The notes beneath the pieces are model-generated. The model was not told the DNA's origin, searched no databases, and saw nothing but the letters and a program-made list of their open reading frames with translations. This document shows, one piece after another, positions 54,690-62,733 of a stretch of 64,000 nt of DNA. The stretch lies in the NCBI RefSeq assembly GCF_004920405.1, contig NZ_RFLV01000003.1:124001-188000 (forward strand), written 5' to 3'. Position 1 is the first letter of the stretch. Every line of letters starts with the position of its first letter. The position numbers were made by a program, and so were the translations under genes. This stretch comes from Pseudomonas leptonychotis. Its GTDB lineage: Bacteria; Pseudomonadota; Gammaproteobacteria; Pseudomonadales; Pseudomonadaceae.

Positions 54690-56861
54690 TTAACAGATGC
54701 CGCGCCACAGCTCATCTGACTCAACAACAGCGACAAATCGACCAGCATTAAACCCGTCAGGAAACATTGAATCCCGAGTGCCCTCGTCACCTTCAACCAT
54801 GGGCCGGAGAAGATACTTCTCATCACGCAGGATGATCTCCAGCGCTTCACGGGACACCACCCTGAAACCATCGACGGACTCTCCATCCAACTCAATGGAC
54901 GTGTCGACGATCCAGGCATGCATATACGCTTCAGGCTGCTGGCCGTGATAGCCCAACTTGGAGCGCAGCTCTTGATCAGCCATCAGCGCACTGAGCACCG
55001 CCACCTGCTTACGCCGTAACTGCCAGGCAGCCTTGCGTAATGTGTTGGTGCGATGGAGCCAGACCTCATGGGTGGTCGAGCGGATATAGCCCGACTTGAC
55101 CTCCAAGAGCAGCAATACGCCATCTTGGTGGCAGATCAGATCCACCTCGCCGGCATCGTCTTCTTCGGTTGCCAATGGCCGATAGCCCACCTCAACGGCA
55201 AAACCGCGCTGCCTAAGACTTTCGGCTAGCGCCAGCTCTACCCGCTGGGTTTCAGCCTGCATATCGGCCCGGCGTGCATTCACGCGCCGAAGGTTATTGA
55301 TGGCTGCCGTCAGGTTGTTTTGCTGCGCGCCAACCCAAGGAAACTGAAAACTGTAGCGGCCGATTTTGTAGAAGGGCTGCTCGTAAAGCCTCGGTGCAGG
55401 CATCCGAGGTTGCAGCTTCAATTGCTGGGAGAGCGCTTTGAAGTCGCTGGTCCAAAACGTGAGGATGGCCTTGGCTGAATCAGCGCTACCTTTAGGGTGT
55501 TCGTCACAGACAGTCCAGCCGGTGATCTTGCGGATCTTTTCTTGCTCTTCGGACCAGGTCATGGGGAACCGGTTTTCCCCGGAAAGCAGGCCATTCATGG
55601 CCAAGCGTCCTAGCGCTTGGGCAAGCACGCCCGATTCGCGCAGGTGGTGCTGAAATGGCTGGATAAACTGACTTTGAAAGAAAACCGAAGTCAGTTCACT
55701 CGCCAGCAATACGTGGTGAAGCTGAACCTGGGAGCCGTCATTGAGCAACACTTGCTCATCCAGGCCGTATATCTGCTGTAACTGCAGCTTGCTGCGAACC
55801 GCCTTGATATAGGCCAGCTGGTTCAGCTCATGATTCTCAGGCGAGCCAATAGTTTGCTCAGCCATGCCGGAGTCGATGAAGGCCTGTATGGCACGCCTCA
55901 TCCAGTAGTGCCAAAGCAGATCGTTCTTACGCCCAGTCCGCTGCCACCGCTCTGTTCCCGCCTCCGACTCGTTATAGATAACCGACTCACCCGGTTTGCG
56001 CTGGTAACGGCATTCAGGGTCGAAGCAGAACCAGTCGATTGAGCCTTCGTAGTCGATCCGTTCTTGGGTTGCCCCAATCAGAACGGCTAACGATTCGAGG
56101 TTTTGACGACATGTCACCACGTCAGAATTGCTGGGCTCAGGAAAGATAATCGGTGATAGATGACGTTTCAGCGATTTCCCGAGCCGTGCCTCGCTCAGGC
56201 GGAAATCCTCTTCCGAGCATGCCCGGAGCTTGTTCAAGATAATGCGGTTGTAGACCTTCCACTGCTGACCGGAAGGGTCATCGGAACCGTCTTCAGAAAA
56301 CGCCTGATAGGCCAGCACACTGAGGTAGGAAAACAGCTCCAGCAGCGATAAGTGCTTTAGCTGTTTTCCAGCAAGGGTTATGAGCTCATCAAACGGCTTG
56401 AGCTGATCCAGTAAACGGTCGCATACGCCGAAGAAGAGTTGCCACTCTTCCCCGGCGAGCGCGGCACGGAGCGCAAGCCAAAGCGGCGACTCTGTACGTT
56501 CAAACAGCTTCGAGTAGCGAATCGCCCATCTGAGGGTGTCTGGGTTGTCGTTAGCGAGGTGCAGCAGCAGATCAACACTGACTGCATTATCGAAGTGCAG
56601 CCCTCGGCCGAGGGCTAGGCTGGCCAGCTCAGAACTTGCCACTGCCTCAACATCGAGCCAGCACGCTGCCGAAGCTAGGCCTTGCGCACGATCAATGGCA
56701 GACAGGGTCTTGCCTGCTGGGCGTTGATCCAAGAAATGATGCAGACATTCATCAAGAGCACGGCCCTTGCTGAGTTCTGGCTGATTCCTTTCATATACCA
56801 ACTGGTAATGCTGCCGGCATCGCTCTACTTTTTCTGTCACTCCTGAATTCCCTTCAGTCAT
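54690..56861 (-). CDS. NERD-domain nuclease protein
   Basis: I chose the ATG at 56861 (MTEGNSG), which follows AGGA; this gives 723 residues. An ATG at 56930 would add 23. The C-terminal third has a complete PD-(D/E)XK pattern of the NERD type: RVELALAESLRQRGF, AGEVDLICHQDGVLLLLEVKSGY and AAWQLRRKQ. The N-terminal two thirds are helical and unrecognised. NERD proteins are suspected DNA nucleases of defence islands. It leads a minus-strand cluster with the 51-residue peptide and the frameshifted gene. Confidence 0.82.
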   Translation of the reverse strand: MTEGNSGVTEKVERCRQHYQLVYERNQPELSKGRALDECLHHFLDQRPAGKTLSAIDRAQGLASAACWLDVEAVASSELASLALGRGLHFDNAVSVDLLLHLANDNPDTLRWAIRYSKLFERTESPLWLALRAALAGEEWQLFFGVCDRLLDQLKPFDELITLAGKQLKHLSLLELFSYLSVLAYQAFSEDGSDDPSGQQWKVYNRIILNKLRACSEEDFRLSEARLGKSLKRHLSPIIFPEPSNSDVVTCRQNLESLAVLIGATQERIDYEGSIDWFCFDPECRYQRKPGESVIYNESEAGTERWQRTGRKNDLLWHYWMRRAIQAFIDSGMAEQTIGSPENHELNQLAYIKAVRSKLQLQQIYGLDEQVLLNDGSQVQLHHVLLASELTSVFFQSQFIQPFQHHLRESGVLAQALGRLAMNGLLSGENRFPMTWSEEQEKIRKITGWTVCDEHPKGSADSAKAILTFWTSDFKALSQQLKLQPRMPAPRLYEQPFYKIGRYSFQFPWVGAQQNNLTAAINNLRRVNARRADMQAETQRVELALAESLRQRGFAVEVGYRPLATEEDDAGEVDLICHQDGVLLLLEVKSGYIRSTTHEVWLHRTNTLRKAAWQLRRKQVAVLSALMADQELRSKLGYHGQQPEAYMHAWIVDTSIELDGESVDGFRVVSREALEIILRDEKYLLRPMVEGDEGTRDSMFPDGFNAGRFVAVVESDELWRGIC

Positions 56862-56991
56862 AGATTCCTGGGCGGAGCCTAAACCATCGGTGGGCGAGGA
56901 CTCCACAAGCATCGCGCTAGAGAGCAGCACACTGGTAACTCATAGGCATCACCAGGACGGCTGTATTTATCAACCCAGACTGCTTGATGAA

Positions 56992-57987
56992 TCAAGCTCG
57001 CTTAGCAATGGATCGATTAGTCGTTCCGGAGGCTTTCCTTGCCTGGCCTTTGCGCAAGCAGCGAGCACCTATCGGCTTGAGCCGTAGATGCTGATCATTC
57101 TTGACCAGATAACCCATGGTGTAATGCACGTTCCCCCGCGCATGCAGATCCTTTCTATGGATTAGGCCAATCCCCAGCCTGTCTTCGTATTTGTCTTTGT
57201 CTTTGTCTAGATTGCAGTTATTGAAGTAGCCCTGACCACGGGTAATCCGCTCCCACAGCTCCCCTATTCGCTGGGCCCTGTAGATATCAGCACTCACCTG
57301 GGCACCGTTGAAGAAGAAGGCAGCGTGGATGTGATATCCATGATCTTCGCCTTGCTCAACGCTGCATATGTAGCCGATTTCATTGTCAAAGATCAGGTTA
57401 CGCTCACGCTCAGCAATCAACCGATCCAGGTCGTCGAATACCTGTTCCACACGCAACCTAGCTTGAGCCTGGGGACGGTAATACAGATCAACCCTGACAA
57501 CGCAGGTACGAGCGTAGCGATCAAGCACTGCGTCAACGTAACGACCGATTTCGATCTCCTGCTGAATCGCTAGGTGGCGCTGAACGTGCTCCTGTCGATT
57601 GACCCCCTTTCTGCCTAGAAGGCTTCGGATGCAGGTGGTCAGTTCGTTGAGCGTCTCGCTGGCACTCAGATAGCGTGACTCATCCTCGTTCAAGCAGGTA
57701 ATACCGACTGTGCTGCGTTTAATCCAAATGGCCTGACATGCGTCTCGGAACAGGTTCAAGTGCCAGCTGTACTGATACTCCCGATCGTATTCGAACAGAG
57801 CGACCATCTGCTCGATCCCATCGAAGTATTTTGACAGCCTAGTTTCACTGATCTGCTCATCACCATGCTTCGAGTAAGTGATGCGAAATGCTTGGCCATC
57901 TGTACGCTGGATGGCTTTAATAAGTCGCTCAATCCGGAGAGAGATATTGGATTGAGAATGATATGTGTAGCCGTTTTGCTTGGTCAT
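56992..57987 (-). CDS. Inovirus Gp2-type / YagK-YfjJ family protein
   Basis: This 331-residue protein contains GYHIHAAFFFNG with an HxH motif like that of HUH Rep nucleases, the downstream LGIGLIHRKD and the closing YLVKNDQHLRLKP typical of the YagK/YfjJ group. These occur in integrative elements and filamentous phage relatives and may nick DNA to replicate the element. I cannot name the catalytic Tyr. No origin or phage coat genes accompany it. The 300 bp upstream to the alpA terminator holds no gene. Confidence 0.8.
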   Translation of the reverse strand: MTKQNGYTYHSQSNISLRIERLIKAIQRTDGQAFRITYSKHGDEQISETRLSKYFDGIEQMVALFEYDREYQYSWHLNLFRDACQAIWIKRSTVGITCLNEDESRYLSASETLNELTTCIRSLLGRKGVNRQEHVQRHLAIQQEIEIGRYVDAVLDRYARTCVVRVDLYYRPQAQARLRVEQVFDDLDRLIAERERNLIFDNEIGYICSVEQGEDHGYHIHAAFFFNGAQVSADIYRAQRIGELWERITRGQGYFNNCNLDKDKDKYEDRLGIGLIHRKDLHARGNVHYTMGYLVKNDQHLRLKPIGARCLRKGQARKASGTTNRSIAKRA

Positions 57988-58283
57988 GCTGGTGTACCTG
58001 ATTGGTTAGCGGCATACCAGGTACGTGTTAAGTATTTTTTAACTGATGACCTACCCCATGGGCTGGGTAGTGGTGGTTGTATAGCTATCAGCGCTCAGGC
58101 TATTGAATGGTTATGGATTGGTAATCATCTAGAGCTATATAACTAGATCCCGCTCCGAGCCCCATGACCACCCCCAGCCTAGCAAGGCAATGGGGAGCAA
58201 CATTCCCTTGCCAACCTAGAAATTGAACCCTCTGGTTCTTGGGGGAGTTAGCTGATAATCCAGCACCTCCCATGCGGCATATA

Positions 58284-58313
58284 CGCCATGACCAGCCGAA
58301 GCCAGTCATGGCG
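58284..58313 (-). terminator. Hairpin after alpA
   Basis: CGCCATGAC and GTCATGGCG form perfect 9-bp arms around 12 nt, 8 bp past the alpA stop. No T-run follows on the minus strand. Confidence 0.45.
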
Positions 58314-58320
58314 CGTAATG

Positions 58321-58554
58321 TTAATTGCTGCTGACCATTTCTAAGCGACCGGCCCGGCTTGGTGCATCCGCAGCCAGATCGCGCTCCTCGATCCTTGCCA
58401 GGATCCAATCGCAGACCTCGCTGTAAACCCATCCGACGCAACGGTCGCCTAGCGAGACTGTTGCTGGGAACGTGCCTTCCCCGATGTACTTGTAGATTGT
58501 TGAGCGTGCCAGGCCGGTGGTGTCGATGACTTCTTTCAGGCGGATTATTCTCAT
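58321..58554 (-). CDS. alpA: AlpA-family excision regulator
   Basis: This 77-residue MerR-like helix-turn-helix protein reads MRIIRLKEVIDTTGLARSTI then GTFPATVSLGDRCVGWVYSE, the AlpA/phage excisionase signature. AlpA proteins act as directionality factors or activate integrase genes of P4-like islands. It is probably the switch that favours excision of this element. Confidence 0.88.
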   Translation of the reverse strand: MRIIRLKEVIDTTGLARSTIYKYIGEGTFPATVSLGDRCVGWVYSEVCDWILARIEERDLAADAPSRAGRLEMVSSN

Positions 58555-59298
58555 GAGCGGGCTCCTCTGTATGGCTCAGAGGATTGGTTGAGGTTGTAAA
58601 AAATGACCTGATTAACCCAGCCTAATGACCTGAGGCCTCACTCTCGGCGGCCAGGCCGCACCCTGAATCCATCGAAAACAACTCAACTCAACTCAATGCG
58701 TTTGCTCTCGCCGGGGAAGTCGCGGCCGCCAGCTCCATACCCAATTAGCACTTTCATTACGCCATCCCACTCCGCCCCTAAAGTGGCATCCCTACCGACT
58801 CATCGAGAATGAGGCGGTGCTGTACAAGCCCAAGAAATCAGCCCTCGATCAAGCCGCTCGCAGATTCAAGCATGGGACGAGGCTGGACTCCTTCCAGCAA
58901 CCAATTACCCAGATATAGCTAGAGCAGGTAGCTGGTCTTGAGAGTGACTGGCAGCCAATGGGTGACCGCCGAGGAACTCGCAACGGGAATATTCTAGAGC
59001 GGTGTACGGAACCAAAGAAAAGCGCTATAAATTAATGGGAATAAATTCGCATGTGATTTAAGGAATTGATCGACCAATGAAACCCAACAGCTACGGCTAA
59101 AAGCCGCATAACTACTAGGTTTCACAAAAAAAAACCACATAGATTAATCATAGAATATTGATATAGAATTAATATAATTCAAATAAATTACCTTATAACG
59201 CGAATAGAACATTGATAGATCATGGATAGATCAAAGCTAGGATAATATTTCAATTTAGATAAATAGTATCAATTATTAAATTACGATAGGTTTAAACT
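58555..59298. other. Gene-free, partly AT-rich region
   Basis: I see no convincing gene. A GC-rich first half includes AACTCAACTCAACTCAA near 58680. The last 200 bp before the next gene are very AT-rich (AATATTGATATAGAATTAAT) and include the tandem TGATAGATCA/GGATAGATCA near 59212-59236. It could hold promoters for divergent alpA and the ribbon-helix-helix gene, or an element origin, but I cannot show either. Confidence 0.4.
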
Positions 59299-60141
59299 AT
59301 GGCCGTCAATGACAACGTTAAGAGCGCGGATGCGCTCAGCGAGCTACTCGAGGAGAAGGGCCGCAATGCTCGCCGCGATATCTGGCTATGGCTACACCTC
59401 TACATGACCCAGAACGCTCCATTTGACCCACGCACATGCAGTGGCGAGACGATGCGAGACGAGATCGCAGTTTTTCTTAAGCGCAAAAAATACGCCCTGC
59501 ATCGCATTGCTCGGGAGAAGGACCGAAGCCTGATTCCAGATGAGTCACTGACTTGGATTGAAGAGGACGAGAGGCAGTATCAATGGCTGCTCGAAAGAGT
59601 CACGAAAATCACTGATTTCAGGCTTCCCAGGAGAGCCGTGCACCTCAAAGGTAGAGAGCACCTGATTGCTATCATTGATGTTTGGAATGCTGACCTAGAG
59701 GAAAAGTTGTACGAGGTAGAATCTCTTCGCAAGGAATGGCTTAGGCACAAAGCAAAGGACAGTGCATTTGAGTGGTTCGGAGACAAGAAGGAAGGCACCA
59801 AGCGCTGTGCATGCGCTTGGGAGTGGCTGGAAAAAGACAACCGTCTTTTGTCCAGACGAGACACTCCCATTACAAACTATAAAGAGCTACTCATGTTTTT
59901 CGACGGAGCAAGGCTCGGGCGTAACGAACAAAAAGCGATCATCAATGAGATAAAAAAGAGATGGAATCGCAAGCAGCTCGACGTCCGCAATCCTGATAAG
60001 AAGCAGCTCAACGTAATGATCCCGATAGCGGTGATCGCCCAGCTGGATGAGTTGGCCGCAAAGCACAAACTGAAGCGACCACAAGTCATCGAACGCCTGA
60101 TAACCGGTGAGTTCCAAGCAGGGATACATCTTGATTATTAG
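59299..60141 (+). CDS. Unknown protein with C-terminal ribbon-helix-helix
   Basis: The product has 280 residues. The N-terminal 220 are charged and helical with no known motif (FEWFGDKKEGTKRCACAWEW). The end, KKQLNVMIPIAVIAQLDELA followed by KLKRPQVIERLI, is a ribbon-helix-helix DNA-binding unit. Its codon use and AT-rich upstream differ from the core genes. It is the last gene before the right end of the island, so it may be a maintenance or regulatory protein of the element. Confidence 0.7.
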   Translation: MAVNDNVKSADALSELLEEKGRNARRDIWLWLHLYMTQNAPFDPRTCSGETMRDEIAVFLKRKKYALHRIAREKDRSLIPDESLTWIEEDERQYQWLLERVTKITDFRLPRRAVHLKGREHLIAIIDVWNADLEEKLYEVESLRKEWLRHKAKDSAFEWFGDKKEGTKRCACAWEWLEKDNRLLSRRDTPITNYKELLMFFDGARLGRNEQKAIINEIKKRWNRKQLDVRNPDKKQLNVMIPIAVIAQLDELAAKHKLKRPQVIERLITGEFQAGIHLDY

Positions 60142-60226
60142 CAGGCACCCCATGAACCTTCTTCTCGTAGCAAGGTGAAGCACTCACATCACCCGAAACC
60201 CCACTGAAGCAACAGCATCAAAAATC

Positions 60227-60248
60227 TGTATTCCAAACAGTATTCCAA
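60227..60248. repeat. Right integrase arm-type sites
   Basis: TGTATTCCAA at 60227 and AGTATTCCAA at 60239 repeat the 12-bp-spaced pair found at 25452 and 25464. They lie 60 bp inside the right junction. Confidence 0.75.
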
Positions 60249-60300
60249 AGGAATTTATTAACCGAATAAAATTATTTATATCAGTAGGTTACAATACCAG

Positions 60301-60374
60301 TTCAGATTACCCCGGCCCACCAAATACAAAAAAAAGACGTCCTTGGACGTCTTTTTTTTGTGCCTGAAATCCAG
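60301..60374 (+). repeat. attR: degenerate ssrA 3' end plus terminator
   Basis: TTCAGATTACCCCGGCCCAC with CAAATAC is a decayed copy of the ssrA T-arm and 3' end. It is followed by a GACGTCC hairpin and TTTTTTGTGCCTGAAATCCAG (60354-60374), identical to the left copy. This marks the right end of the island. The hairpin is probably the original ssrA terminator. Confidence 0.85.
60328..60359. terminator. Terminator at attR
   Basis: AAAAAAAAGACGTCC and GGACGTCTTTTTTTT are perfect 15-bp arms around TT. It is bidirectional and insulates the island from the flanking genes. Confidence 0.88.
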
Positions 60375-60506
60375 TTTAAACCGGGCGTTCAGTGCCATTG
60401 ACGCCGACATACGTCAATTGACGGACACGCCTTTTACATTCCCCCTGACTCAACCGCCTGACGAATCCTGAGGGCGAGCGGGTGATGAAGAAACCTGGCA
60501 GCACTG

Positions 60507-60521
60507 TAGACGACTGGTCTA
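60507..60521. promoter_or_regulatory. TetR-type palindrome, distal copy
   Basis: TAGACGACTGGTCTA has inverted TAGAC/GTCTA halves around five bases. An identical copy lies 190 bp downstream. Confidence 0.65.
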
Positions 60522-60696
60522 TTTTGAAATATATTGCAGACCACAGGTGAACTCAGACCAGCATCTGGCCTAGCAAACCAGCGCACAGAGCCCCATAGCG
60601 CAAACTCCTAGCACGCCATGGCGCACTGAACATCGAACGCCACGCACATTACGCCGCGCGCTCACGGCAACCCCGCGCGAGACTTCGCAGCAACAA

Positions 60697-60711
60697 TAGA
60701 CGACTGGTCTA
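60697..60711. promoter_or_regulatory. TetR-type palindrome, promoter-proximal copy
   Basis: TAGACGACTGGTCTA ends 14 bp before the dehydrogenase ATG. The form resembles operators of NemR-like TetR repressors that control electrophile-detoxification genes, which fits the operon that follows. No tetR gene is in the neighbourhood. The bases between the two copies (60522-60696) hold no gene. Confidence 0.7.
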
Positions 60712-60725
60712 TTAAGGATAAAGGC

Positions 60726-61883
60726 ATGTTCAACTTCGATTTTTACAACCCTACCCGTATTGTCTTTGGCCGCGACACCATCGGCCGTCTGGATGATTTA
60801 GTGCCGGTTGAGGCGCGCGTGTTGCTGCTTTACGGCGGCCAGAGCGCCGAGAAAACCGGCACCCTGGCGCAAGTGCGCGAAGCGCTTGGTGCCCGGCACG
60901 TGCAGGCGTTCGGCGGTATCGAGCCGAACCCCAGCTATGAAACATTGATGCAGGCCGTAGCGTTGGTCCGTGAGCAGCGCGTGGACTTCCTGCTCGCGGT
61001 GGGTGGCGGCTCGGTGATTGATGGCACCAAGTTCGTGGCTGCTGCGGTTGGCTATGCCGGCGATGCCTGGGACATTCTCGAAACCCGCGGCGCCAAGATC
61101 CGCCACGCCCTGCCGTTCGGTAGCGTACTGACGCTGCCTGCCACCGGCTCGGAAATGAACAACAGCGGCGTGGTCACGCGCCGGGCAACGCAAGCCAAAC
61201 TGCCGTTTCGCAGTGCTCATGTGTTCCCGCAATTTTCAATTCTCGACCCGACCAAGACCCAGACCCTCCCCGTTCGCCAGCTGGCAAACGGCGTGGTCGA
61301 TGCGTTCGTGCATGTCATGGAGCAGTACCTGACCTACCCGATCGACGCCCGCGTGCAGGACCGCTTCGCCGAAGGGCTGCTGCAAACCCTGATCGAAATC
61401 GGCCCGCTGATGCTGGAGGAATCCGCCGACTACAGCACCCGCGCCAACCTTATGTGGACCGCCACTTTGGCGCTCAATGGGTTGATTGGCGCGGGCGTAC
61501 CGCAGGACTGGTCCACCCACATGATCGGCCATGAGCTAACCGCGCTGCACGGCATCGATCACGCACGCACGCTGGCCATCGTGCTGCCCGCGAACCTGGA
61601 AGTTCGCCGTGAAGCCAAGCGCGCCAAGTTGCTGCAATACGCCGAGCGGGTTTGGCAGATCCGCCAGGGCGACGAAGAACAGCGGATTGACGCCGCCATC
61701 CAACAGACCCGGACGTTCCTCGAGAGCCTCGGCCTACCGACGCGCTTATCGGCCTACCAGCTTGGTGCTGACGCCATCGATGCGCTGATCAACCAGCTCG
61801 CCGCTCACCGCCTAACCGCCCTAGGCGAACACAACGACGTCAACTTAGACGTCAGCCGCCAGGTGCTTGAAGCGAGCCTCTAA
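60726..61883 (+). CDS. yqhD: Iron-containing alcohol dehydrogenase, YqhD-like
   Basis: This 385-residue type III alcohol dehydrogenase has MFNFDFYNPTRIVFGRDTI at the start, the nucleotide-binding LLAVGGGSVIDGTKF, ATGSEMN and the metal His region MIGHELTALHGIDHA. YqhD reduces short-chain and lipid-derived aldehydes with NADPH. It is the first gene of an operon with DJ-1-like and NemA-like genes, consistent with aldehyde and electrophile defence. Confidence 0.92.
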   Translation: MFNFDFYNPTRIVFGRDTIGRLDDLVPVEARVLLLYGGQSAEKTGTLAQVREALGARHVQAFGGIEPNPSYETLMQAVALVREQRVDFLLAVGGGSVIDGTKFVAAAVGYAGDAWDILETRGAKIRHALPFGSVLTLPATGSEMNNSGVVTRRATQAKLPFRSAHVFPQFSILDPTKTQTLPVRQLANGVVDAFVHVMEQYLTYPIDARVQDRFAEGLLQTLIEIGPLMLEESADYSTRANLMWTATLALNGLIGAGVPQDWSTHMIGHELTALHGIDHARTLAIVLPANLEVRREAKRAKLLQYAERVWQIRQGDEEQRIDAAIQQTRTFLESLGLPTRLSAYQLGADAIDALINQLAAHRLTALGEHNDVNLDVSRQVLEASL

Positions 61884-61965
61884 GCCGCGCCGCTAGCGCT
61901 GCACACCCACGCTAGCGGCACATGAGCAAACAGCCACAACCTCTTTTAACCGCAAGGTAAACCAC

Positions 61966-62643
61966 ATGAAAATCCTCCTCGTTCTGACTTCCCACGAGCA
62001 ACTTGGCGACACGGGTGAGAAGACCGGTTTCTGGCTCGAAGAGCTCGCCGCGCCTTACTACGCCTTTCTCGACGCCGGCGCGCAACTGATCCTGGCATCG
62101 CCCAACGGCGGTCAGCCACCGCTTGACCCAAAGAGTAATGAGCCTGACTTCCAGACCGACGCCACCCGCCGTTTCGAGGCCGATTCAGTCGCCACGCACG
62201 CGCTGGCCAATACGCTAAAGCTGAGCGACATAAATAGCGCCGAGTTTGATGCCGTGTTCTACCCCGGCGGCCATGGCCCACTGTGGGACCTGGCCGAAGA
62301 TGCCGCATCCATCGCCTTGATCGAGCACGCCATCGCCGCTGGCAAGCCGGTCGCCGCGGTTTGCCATGCGCCTGCGGTGCTGCGCCACATCAAGGGCAGC
62401 GACGGTCAGCCATGGGTCGCTGGCAAAGCGGTCACCGGCTTCAGCAACAGCGAGGAAGAGGCTGTGGGCCTGACTCAGGTGGTGCCGTTCCTGGTCGAGG
62501 ACATGCTCATGGCCCAGGGCGGCCACTACAGCAGGACAGCCGACTGGCAGGTGCATGTCGTCACCGACGGGTTGCTGATCACGGGCCAGAACCCGGCCTC
62601 CTCCGCAGCCACCGCCCACGCGCTGCTCAAAATGATGGCCTAA
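61966..62643 (+). CDS. DJ-1/PfpI-type protein (HchA-like)
   Basis: This 225-residue class I glutamine-amidotransferase-like protein has an acidic residue in WLEELAAPYYAF, the nucleophile elbow VAAVCHAPAVL, and GHGPLWDL. This form is close to glyoxalase III/deglycase-like enzymes acting on methylglyoxal. It lies between the aldehyde reductase and the NemA-like gene, so a carbonyl-stress role is likely. Confidence 0.9.
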   Translation: MKILLVLTSHEQLGDTGEKTGFWLEELAAPYYAFLDAGAQLILASPNGGQPPLDPKSNEPDFQTDATRRFEADSVATHALANTLKLSDINSAEFDAVFYPGGHGPLWDLAEDAASIALIEHAIAAGKPVAAVCHAPAVLRHIKGSDGQPWVAGKAVTGFSNSEEEAVGLTQVVPFLVEDMLMAQGGHYSRTADWQVHVVTDGLLITGQNPASSAATAHALLKMMA

Positions 62644-62733
62644 GGCCCGCGTCACGCCTCTGCCGACGCCGGCAGAGGCGCACTTTTTGCCCGTGGCCGC
62701 TAGGTGGCGGCGGGCCTCACCAGGAATGTAAAA

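Larger units (their letters stand above)
25339..60327. mobile_element. ssrA-integrated defence island, about 35 kb
   Basis: The element is bounded by the ssrA 3' end on the left and a degenerate copy of the same sequence on the right. The integrase lies at the left end, reading inward, and paired integrase-arm-type repeats occur at both ends. Cargo includes Gabija, Wadjet, a methyltransferase/helicase/GIY-YIG set, a CHAT protease, a NERD nuclease, a YqaJ/DUF932 operon, AlpA and a Gp2-like protein. No conjugation or phage structural genes are visible, so mobility would depend on other elements. Confidence 0.9.

Noticed and set aside
58100..58441. Minus-strand 113-codon frame overlapping alpA
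   Set aside because: It overlaps the well supported alpA gene in another frame, has no ribosome binding site and reads as low-quality text.
25339..60327. Integrative conjugative element or prophage
   Set aside because: No relaxase, type IV secretion, coupling protein, capsid, tail or terminase gene is visible. The Gp2-like protein alone is not evidence of an inovirus.
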